A DNA stretch of 5,543 nt, taken from NCBI GenBank assembly GCA_903970295.1, contig CAJCHQ010000007.1, positions 1 through 5,543 of the forward strand, in the 5' to 3' direction. Each line of letters opens with the position of its first letter. The first letter of the stretch is position 1. The DNA is from Bryobacterales bacterium. Lineage in GTDB: Bacteria; Cyanobacteriota; Vampirovibrionia; Obscuribacterales; Obscuribacteraceae. The notes under the pieces were generated by a model. That model saw only the letters and a program-made list of their open reading frames with translations, ran no database searches and had not been told where the DNA came from. Made by a program: the position numbers and the translations under genes. Of the stretch, positions 1 to 4,750 are shown piece after piece.

Positions 1-517
1 CTTTGCGAAAACAAGCGGTTGAGATGTAGTTGAACAAAGGTTCGAGGTTGAGTAGGCAACTCGAGGCCACTTGACGCCCAGACAAAATAACGTCGGCAGA
101 CTCTCCTTTCAACTGAGAAATGATCACACCGTCTGCCGTAATCAAGTTGGCAGATGACAGAGCCAAACTGAGAGCAGGAGCCAGAGCAAAAGCCTGAGCG
201 AATGTTTGCAAGCAATCGGGCTCAAGAATGTCCTTTTCAGACAAAAATTGAATCAAGGAGCCCCGACTCTCAGTCAGAGCGAGATTGAACATGTGCAGAT
301 TGCTGGTGCTGCAGCCCGACTTGGTCGAGGCGTCCATCTCGAGCAAGCGCACACGGCTGTCAGCAGCACAGATGTTGCGTAAATATTCGCTCGCAGAAGT
401 TCGGTGGACAATCAATATTTCGAAGTCCGTAAAAGTCTGCTTCAAAACACTCTCAACAGCTGTCTTGAGATATTGTTCAGACGGTTCGGCGGCAATGCAC
501 ACCGAAATTAACGGCAT
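1..517 (-). CDS. Family 2 glycosyltransferase (GT-A fold), C-terminus beyond window; degenerate active-site motifs
   Basis: The minus-strand frame is open from an ATG at 517-515 to the left edge (172 residues, no stop), so the C-terminus is missing. A good Shine-Dalgarno run (GAGAGGAAG, plus-strand 523-531) precedes the ATG and settles the start. The N-terminus (MPLISVCIAA, then an AVESVLKQTF helix at 20-29 and DFEILIV at 31-37) is the classic opening of a GT2 transferase, which moves a sugar from a nucleotide-sugar to a growing glycan at the inner face of the membrane. The usual DDxSxD after the second strand reads HRTSAS (38-43), and the usual DxDD reads SEKD (93-96), so only the last Asp remains. 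Residues 108-120 are Ala/Leu-rich low complexity. The neighbouring divergent GT2 suggests a polysaccharide locus. The fold call is firm; catalytic activity is doubtful and the substrate unknown. Confidence 0.85.
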   Translation of the reverse strand, partial: MPLISVCIAAEPSEQYLKTAVESVLKQTFTDFEILIVHRTSASEYLRNICAADSRVRLLEMDASTKSGCSTSNLHMFNLALTESRGSLIQFLSEKDILEPDCLQTFAQAFALAPALSLALSSANLITADGVIISQLKGESADVILSGRQVASSCLLNLEPLFNYISTACFRK

Positions 518-596
518 TAAATCTTCCTCTCAAGCGTTCCGCATGCGATATTACACTACCAGAATCAGTCAATCTAACCATCTTCAGCTTCTGTAA
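518..596. promoter_or_regulatory. Divergent intergenic region between two glycosyltransferases
   Basis: These 79 bp must hold the 5' signals of both divergent genes unless promoters lie inside the opposing gene. On the minus strand a TAATAT (plus 548-553) could be a -10 element, and TTGACT (plus 567-572) resembles a -35, but the spacing of 13 is too short for a standard sigma-70 promoter. I see no convincing plus-strand promoter. The plus-strand ATG at 597 follows an in-frame TAA (594-596) and has no clear Shine-Dalgarno site, unlike the minus-strand gene. The assignment as a promoter region rests on gene layout more than on motifs. Confidence 0.35.
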
Positions 597-1415
597 ATGG
601 CAATTCTTTCCGATCAGCCGCTCGTCAGCATCAACATACCTTGCTACAACCAGAAGCGTTTTTTACCGACGCTCTTTAACTCTTTGTTGGGCCAAACCTA
701 CAGCAATGTCGAGATAATTTTTCTCGATGATTGCAGCACCGACGGCAGCTGGGAATTCAGCCAGCAGTACAAAACTCGACTGGAGGCGAAATTTCCCCGA
801 GTACACATGGAGCGAAATGCGACCAACCTCGGGGCTCTGAAAAATCTGCAAAAATGCTTCGATTATGCCAGCGGTGACTTTCTCTCTTATTTGGAAGCCG
901 ACGATTATTATTGCCCGCAAAAGATCGAGCGCAATCTGGAATTCTTCGAGTTAAACCCAACTTGTGGAGCGGTGCACTCCGACTATTATCGACTGGACGA
1001 AAGTCTGTCTGTGACGCCTCGATTCGGCAAGAAATTCTATCAAAATAATAACGGCGCCCTTAAAACCGATTGGATTTTCGATCGATTGTTGATCGAAAAT
1101 ATGGTCTGCGCCCCCACGCTTATGGTCAAACGCGAGTACTTTTATCGGTCCTTTCTCTTCACTCTTTTTGAAGAGCGCAATTATCGCATGGGAGATTACC
1201 CTGCCCTTTTTATACTCAGTCAAATGACTAAAATCGGATTCATCGAGGAACCCCTGGTTTTTTACCGGGTCCTGGAAGTGTCGATGAGTCACACTCCCGT
1301 GCCGGGAGAAAAATTGGCCCTCAAGCGCACAATCGATCGAGTAAGACGCGATGCTCGCCTCGGTAAACTCAATCCACACATTTTGGCCGCTAATTCAGAT
1401 CCGCAGCATTCATAG
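597..1415 (+). CDS. Family 2 glycosyltransferase, complete
   Basis: This 272-residue protein has the standard GT2 layout. SINIPCYNQKRFLPTLFNSL (11-30) opens the Rossmann-like donor-binding half. VEIIFLDDCSTDGS (38-51) carries the DDxSTD motif (44-49) that contacts the nucleotide. GDFLSYLEADDYYCP (93-107) holds the EADD form of the DxD metal/nucleotide site (100-103), and RMGDYPALF (197-205) sits where the catalytic acid is expected. VFYRVLEVSMSH (221-232) matches the YRxxxxSxSH motif common near the C-terminus of this class. It should be a soluble or membrane-associated cytoplasmic enzyme adding a sugar to a lipid-linked or surface glycan; the sugar cannot be read from sequence. An in-frame TAA directly before the ATG leaves 597 as the first possible start, although no strong ribosome site is seen. 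It converges on the SGNH gene with 67 bp between stops. Confidence 0.92.
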   Translation: MAILSDQPLVSINIPCYNQKRFLPTLFNSLLGQTYSNVEIIFLDDCSTDGSWEFSQQYKTRLEAKFPRVHMERNATNLGALKNLQKCFDYASGDFLSYLEADDYYCPQKIERNLEFFELNPTCGAVHSDYYRLDESLSVTPRFGKKFYQNNNGALKTDWIFDRLLIENMVCAPTLMVKREYFYRSFLFTLFEERNYRMGDYPALFILSQMTKIGFIEEPLVFYRVLEVSMSHTPVPGEKLALKRTIDRVRRDARLGKLNPHILAANSDPQHS

Positions 1416-1433
1416 ATCGAGCGCGGATTTTTT
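1399..1433 (+). terminator. Candidate intrinsic terminator of the glycosyltransferase gene
   Basis: ATCCGC (1399-1404) and GCGGAT (1423-1428) are perfect reverse complements and are followed directly by a T run (1428-1433). The upstream arm lies inside the last codons, so the hairpin spans the stop codon. The 18-nt loop is long and the stem only 6 bp, so this is a modest terminator. Read on the minus strand it lacks a T tract, so it would serve only the plus-strand gene; the convergent SGNH gene shows no clear terminator of its own here. Confidence 0.45.
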
Positions 1434-1482
1434 AAGCCTGTCAGCGAAAATTTGAAGTGCCCGGCTTGGCGCCGCCAGAGTA

Positions 1483-2721
1483 CTATTCGAGCAATTCAGA
1501 TCGATGATCGGCAATGTACTTGGCAGTACTCGTGTACCACTTATAGCCACCAAAAGCGTTCATATGCATTGCATCCGAAAAATCGGATGGGTCGAATTTT
1601 CGATCGCGTCCAGGGCGATACCACTGCGCGCCGTAACGGCGGCAAATCGCTTCGGTCTGCCGATAGTAAGCCTCGTTCACTTTTGCGGGAATCTCTGTTC
1701 CGGGACACAGTTGTGTTTCGACAACGAGCATTTTGATGCCATTGCTTTGCAGCAACTTGGCCGTCTTTTCGAGGGCCGCGATTTGCTCATTCAAGAAATC
1801 AGGTCGGTAGCATGAAAGCAAAATCTTCATTGGCAAAAGATCGATTCTAGTTTTGTTGGGAACAGACCAAACTTCTTCGGCGCAAAACTTATCGCTCGAC
1901 TCTTTGTAGTCAGGCAACTGCGAAACCTGTGGCCAAATTTTTTCCAGAGCAAGGCGGGCAGGTCTGACTAGTTGAGCCATCTCGTAAGAAAAGTAGTATT
2001 TCTCATCGTCCCAGAGACGCGCGAGAGCGCTTGGACGCATGTAAACAAGAAACCAGGGGATGATCCGAGTCTGGATAAATTCTCTGGCGGGCGGTTTCAG
2101 GTCACGCAAACAGCGCACTATCGGACTACCGTTCAGAGGCAGGTCCTGACTAGGCCAAACAACATAGTCGCGGGGGCCGATCGCCAATATCACTAACTTT
2201 GGTTTTTTGCCGAAAGCAACCATGTCTTCTATGAGCAGATTTTCATCTTGGATATCGGCGGTCGGAATGCTGAGATTGAGCGCCGATACTTTAGCAAATC
2301 CTTGGTTGGACAGGCATTGCAGAAAGAAAACCGGGGCTTCGTAATGCTCGCTATATGTTTGCAGTGCCACCAAATCCGGTAGCACAGGGCCGACATGGAA
2401 TGCGACGTCACACATTTCGCTGGGCACAAGCGCGGTGGAAGAACCAACAATGACAATGTCCGGACGGGAAGAAGAGACAACATATTTCTCGAATCGATGA
2501 CACCACCGATCGACAGTAATATTGCGGATAAGCGCATCCACTCGAGGGCGATTGGTGACAGCCCGGGTACAGACTAGAAACACAGTAATGAAAATAAATA
2601 TCGCAGCGGAAGCCTGACTTGTCGCCAGAGAATGCACAAAGTTTCTGCGCTTTCCCCTGGAACTATAATCGACCACACCGTCGTCCAGGCGCACGGGTAC
2701 TGCTGTAGGGGTAGCTGTCAT
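1483..2721 (-). CDS. Membrane-anchored SGNH/GDSL-like hydrolase or acyltransferase
   Basis: The 412-residue protein starts with a short basic segment (SRGKRR, 21-26) and one hydrophobic helix (about 38-54). It is probably a type II membrane protein with its C-terminal domain outside the cytoplasm. PDIVIVGSST (87-96) is a block I motif with S95 the likely nucleophile. LVILAIGPRDYV (176-187) stands where block III (GxND) is expected, with PRD replacing the Asn motif. FSDAMHMN (381-388) gives the DxxH of block V (D383, H386). Such proteins act as esterases or O-acyltransferases on polysaccharides. The AT3 gene divergent across 438 bp suggests shared work on O-acylation of a surface glycan. The ATG is the only start in the open stretch before an upstream stop; its ribosome site is poor. 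The SGNH fold is fairly sure, but the reaction and substrate are inferred. Confidence 0.8.
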   Translation of the reverse strand: MTATPTAVPVRLDDGVVDYSSRGKRRNFVHSLATSQASAAIFIFITVFLVCTRAVTNRPRVDALIRNITVDRWCHRFEKYVVSSSRPDIVIVGSSTALVPSEMCDVAFHVGPVLPDLVALQTYSEHYEAPVFFLQCLSNQGFAKVSALNLSIPTADIQDENLLIEDMVAFGKKPKLVILAIGPRDYVVWPSQDLPLNGSPIVRCLRDLKPPAREFIQTRIIPWFLVYMRPSALARLWDDEKYYFSYEMAQLVRPARLALEKIWPQVSQLPDYKESSDKFCAEEVWSVPNKTRIDLLPMKILLSCYRPDFLNEQIAALEKTAKLLQSNGIKMLVVETQLCPGTEIPAKVNEAYYRQTEAICRRYGAQWYRPGRDRKFDPSDFSDAMHMNAFGGYKWYTSTAKYIADHRSELLE

Positions 2722-2754
2722 ATCGTTGATTAGATCGGTTGGCGAATCGTCCCC

Positions 2755-2760
2755 AGTATA
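2755..2760 (-). promoter_or_regulatory. Possible -10 element for the SGNH gene
   Basis: Read on the minus strand this is TATACT, one base off the TATAAT consensus, about 33 bp before the SGNH start codon. No good -35 hexamer sits 16-18 bp upstream; a CTGACA lies only 7 bp away. The call is weak and rests on one hexamer and its position. Confidence 0.25.
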
Positions 2761-2796
2761 GACGAGTTGTCAGAATCCCGAGCCGCTCGTTAGGAG

Positions 2797-2825
2797 AGAT
2801 TTTTCAAATCTGCGCCGATTTCGGC
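2797..2825. repeat. Two adjacent short inverted repeats
   Basis: AGATTT (2797-2802) and AAATCT (2806-2811) form a perfect 6-bp stem with a 3-nt loop. Two bases later GCCG (2814-2817) pairs with CGGC (2822-2825) around ATTT. Neither is followed by a T tract on either strand, so they do not look like terminators. They could be operator half-sites or a structured leader in the divergent regulatory region. Confidence 0.4.
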
Positions 2826-3159
2826 AACCAGTGCGCCAGCCTGTGCATTCCACAATATTGTCTGAGCTTGCCGGAGTTGCCTGCGAGGCTTAGTCACCGC
2901 CATCACTTGCTCATTTTTACTCTGGCGATTGAGGCTTCCAGGCACTCTTTTTCGCTTTTCGCGAGATGCCGATCTACTGCGCTGCACACGCAGCACCTCT
3001 TGACAATACCCGGAGGTCGACCGAATGGACTGAACGTAGACATATTAAGTCAATGTAATAGCAGTGACTGCGAGCGCTTGACGATCCTTAAAAATCCGAC
3101 CCGGTCCGACGCACTAGACAGTGAAATAATCAGCTGGCTATCTTTCGAGTGCCCCATCT

Positions 3160-4500
3160 GTGGTCGCAACCACCCTCAAACCAGAATCCGGCAATAAAGC
3201 ATTAGCCTCAAGCGCCGAAAAAACACGACCGAAACGGCTCGATTCGTTAACGTCGTTGCGCTTCTTCGCCGCCTCCGGCGTGATCTACGCTCATTGCGAC
3301 GGCGTCTTCTCAGTTTGCCAGGGTTTGGAAAAAATTGAGTGGTCTCATTTGCTCTCCTGGTTTTTCATTTTGTCCGGCTTCATTCTCACGTATATGTATC
3401 CGAATTTGGACACCTGGAACGACACTATTCGCTTCTTTCGGGCACGCATAGCGAGAGTCTATCCGGCCCACGTATTCGCTCTCGGTGTACCCCTCGTTCT
3501 GGCTCTGACACCACAATTCAACTTGCCGGAATTGGCAAAGCTGTTATCGGTAAATCTCACCATGGTGCATGCCTGGATTCCGCAAAAATACTATTTCTTC
3601 TCTATCAATCCGCCGGCGTGGAGCGTCTCCACCGAGTTCTTTTTCTACCTCATGTTTCCCTTGCTGATTCCAAACATCAGCCGCACCTGGCCGGCGAAAC
3701 TGTTTGCGACTTTTATACTAGCCAGCGCCTGCGTATGTGCATGCGCGTATTTCAATCTGCCTGACAATGGCGGTGAAATGGACGTTACATCTTTTGCTGT
3801 TCTTTATATCAATCCATTGACTCGATTATTCGAATTCGTTCTCGGAATGTCCTCGGCCATCCTCTGGAAACGTTTGCAGGAACGCAGTGTTCCCGCGCCA
3901 TTAGCGACCTTCGCCGAAATTACATTTCTCGTTATAGCCGCCGCCTACATGGTTAATTGCGATGCTTGGTTAGCGCCTCTTATCGGCCAATCGGCTTTAT
4001 TGCGCTGCATTCGGGTATGGCTTCAGTACAACGGCAACTGTTTCTGCTTCGCTGCAATGATTGTGGCATTCGCTTTGCAGACAGGCTATTTGTCGAGATT
4101 TCTCAGCAACAAATTTTGGGTGGGGCTTGGCGAGCTTAGCTACTCAATGTACCTGCTGCATATTTTTGGGCGCAATTATTTCCTCAAATATCAATTTCAA
4201 TTGGGTGTGATCAACGATTGGATTTGTATCGCCGTTTATTTCGTAATTTTGATGGCCGCCTCTCACTTGCTGGCCGAATACGTAGAAATTCCGGTACGTG
4301 CTCTAATCGCCGGTACGAAGAAGCGCGTCAAATCACAGCCGGACGGTGCCACTCAGCCTGCAAAAAAAGCGATTCCCTGGAAACCGATAGTGGCACTTTG
4401 CGAAGTTGCCGTTCTTGCTATCACGTTCATGGGCATCAAATATCAGATCAAGACGCAAAATCACTTGCATAGCCTGCACGCACAGCAGTCGAAACTTTAG
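3160..4500 (+). CDS. Integral membrane acyltransferase, acyltransferase-3 (OafA-like) family
   Basis: This 446-residue multi-pass protein moves acyl groups, usually acetyl, across the membrane onto surface polysaccharide. DSLTSLRFFAA (28-38) in helix 1 carries the R-X10-H signature (R34, H45). FFILSGFILTY (68-78) is the hallmark helix 2 motif. RARIARVYPAH (94-104) contains the RxxR pair (R96, R99), PPAWSVSTEFFFY (151-163) the conserved W-S-x-S-x-E, and LGELSYSMYLLH (323-334) the late family motif. About ten helices are followed by a basic loop (about 387-406) and an extra helix (about 407-426) with a 20-residue tail. In OafA-type fusions that extra helix leads to a periplasmic SGNH domain, absent here. 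The start is GTG; no good Shine-Dalgarno site precedes it, but an in-frame TAA at 3127-3129 leaves no ATG alternative upstream. The family call is secure; the acyl group and glycan are unknown. Confidence 0.93.
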   Translation: MVATTLKPESGNKALASSAEKTRPKRLDSLTSLRFFAASGVIYAHCDGVFSVCQGLEKIEWSHLLSWFFILSGFILTYMYPNLDTWNDTIRFFRARIARVYPAHVFALGVPLVLALTPQFNLPELAKLLSVNLTMVHAWIPQKYYFFSINPPAWSVSTEFFFYLMFPLLIPNISRTWPAKLFATFILASACVCACAYFNLPDNGGEMDVTSFAVLYINPLTRLFEFVLGMSSAILWKRLQERSVPAPLATFAEITFLVIAAAYMVNCDAWLAPLIGQSALLRCIRVWLQYNGNCFCFAAMIVAFALQTGYLSRFLSNKFWVGLGELSYSMYLLHIFGRNYFLKYQFQLGVINDWICIAVYFVILMAASHLLAEYVEIPVRALIAGTKKRVKSQPDGATQPAKKAIPWKPIVALCEVAVLAITFMGIKYQIKTQNHLHSLHAQQSKL

Positions 4501-4537
4501 AATATTGCCGAGAATGTTTGCCTTGATTCTTGTCAGA

Positions 4538-4582
4538 GCAGCCGGGCAGTACCTGTGGCTGCGACGGTGACGTTGCCGTTTC
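4538..4582 (+). terminator. Hairpins after the AT3 gene, possible weak terminator
   Basis: GCAGCC (4538-4543) pairs with GGCTGC (4557-4562), and an inner CAG/CTG (4547-4549, 4553-4555) extends the structure. A second small stem, ACGGT/GCCGT (4564-4568, 4575-4579), is followed by only three T. The missing U tract makes intrinsic termination uncertain; the structures could instead stabilise the 3' end of the message. Confidence 0.3.
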
Positions 4583-4702
4583 GCCTGGCGCAGTTATGAG
4601 CGCACGAACTTGAGATTCAGACAAAAATCGCTTGTGAGCTTGCCGCCTTTTGAACTTTTTCTCTTCTGCCAACGTAATAACTTATGTGAGGAGAAAGGGC
4701 AA

Positions 4703-4720
4703 ACGCGGCCAGGTCCGCGT
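4703..4720. repeat. GC-rich inverted repeat in the Rpn leader
   Basis: ACGCGG (4703-4708) and CCGCGT (4715-4720) are perfect complements around the 6-nt loop CCAGGT, about 30 nt before the proposed TTG start. There is no following T run. In RNA this would be a stable hairpin just upstream of the Shine-Dalgarno site; in DNA it could be an operator. Either would suit control of a toxic nuclease, but that is inference. Confidence 0.45.
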
Positions 4721-4737
4721 CGATTCGCCGCCGCGAG

Positions 4738-4742
4738 AGGAG
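4738..4742 (+). promoter_or_regulatory. Shine-Dalgarno site fixing the TTG start of the Rpn gene
   Basis: AGGAG, within a GAGAGGAG run (4735-4742), lies 8 nt before the TTG at 4751. The rival ATG at 4790 also has an upstream AAGGAG (4775-4780, 9 nt away), but those bases encode Lys-Glu of the conserved N-terminal motif. The family N-terminus therefore favours the TTG. Confidence 0.65.
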
Positions 4743-4750
4743 CTTCGATT

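Larger units (their letters stand above)
2722..3159. other. 438-bp non-coding region between divergent SGNH and AT3 genes
   Basis: This stretch separates the start codons of two divergent membrane-protein genes and should carry both promoters. It holds two adjacent inverted repeats (2797-2825) and a CTGCG/CGCAG hairpin (2978-2982 with 2989-2993). A perfect TTGACA (3000-3005) has no matching -10 at normal spacing. An AATAAT (3125-3130) is a -10-like hexamer 29 bp before the AT3 start, without a -35. Both strands have open frames here (plus from a TTG at 2739, minus from a GTG at 2996). Their composition, lack of Shine-Dalgarno sites and lack of any recognisable motif argue against genes. A long leader or a small RNA is possible but not shown. 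Confidence 0.5.
4501..4750. other. Intergenic region and leader before the Rpn gene
   Basis: These 250 bp hold hairpins near the AT3 stop (4538-4582), a pyrimidine-rich tract (about 4643-4670), and a GC-rich inverted repeat (4703-4720). A TTGAAC (4650-4655) could be a -35, with only a poor A/T-rich -10 candidate (4673-4680). The Rpn reading frame is open back to 4571, after a TGA at 4568-4570, but the extension would be Arg/Pro/Gly-rich and unlike the family, so I treat it as untranslated. Confidence 0.45.

Noticed and set aside
285..596. 103-codon plus-strand open frame across the left glycosyltransferase
   Set aside because: It is antisense to the left GT2, which has clear family motifs and a good Shine-Dalgarno site.
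951..1379. 142-codon minus-strand open frame
   Set aside because: It lies wholly antisense to the complete glycosyltransferase, whose motifs are unambiguous.
2790..2996. 68-codon minus-strand open frame from a GTG upstream of the SGNH gene
   Set aside because: The Arg/Lys-rich N-terminus resembles no family I know and no ribosome site is visible. A shorter form from an internal ATG (37 codons) looks more natural but still lacks support.
3000..3028. Perfect TTGACA as the -35 of an AT3 promoter
   Set aside because: The hexamers 16-18 bp downstream (around GAATGG) do not resemble TATAAT, so I do not call a promoter.
2739..3197. 152-codon plus-strand open frame from a TTG, ending in a CPICGRNH-like stretch
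   Set aside because: It has no Shine-Dalgarno site and no internal Met, is rich in Ser/Arg/His/Cys as non-coding frames often are, and overlaps the start of the well-supported AT3 gene. The CPxCG look is too short to trust.
4514..4570. 18-codon frame starting MFALILVRAA after the AT3 gene
   Set aside because: It is hydrophobic at the start, but has no clear ribosome site and overlaps the 4538-4579 hairpins; a frame this short is expected by chance.
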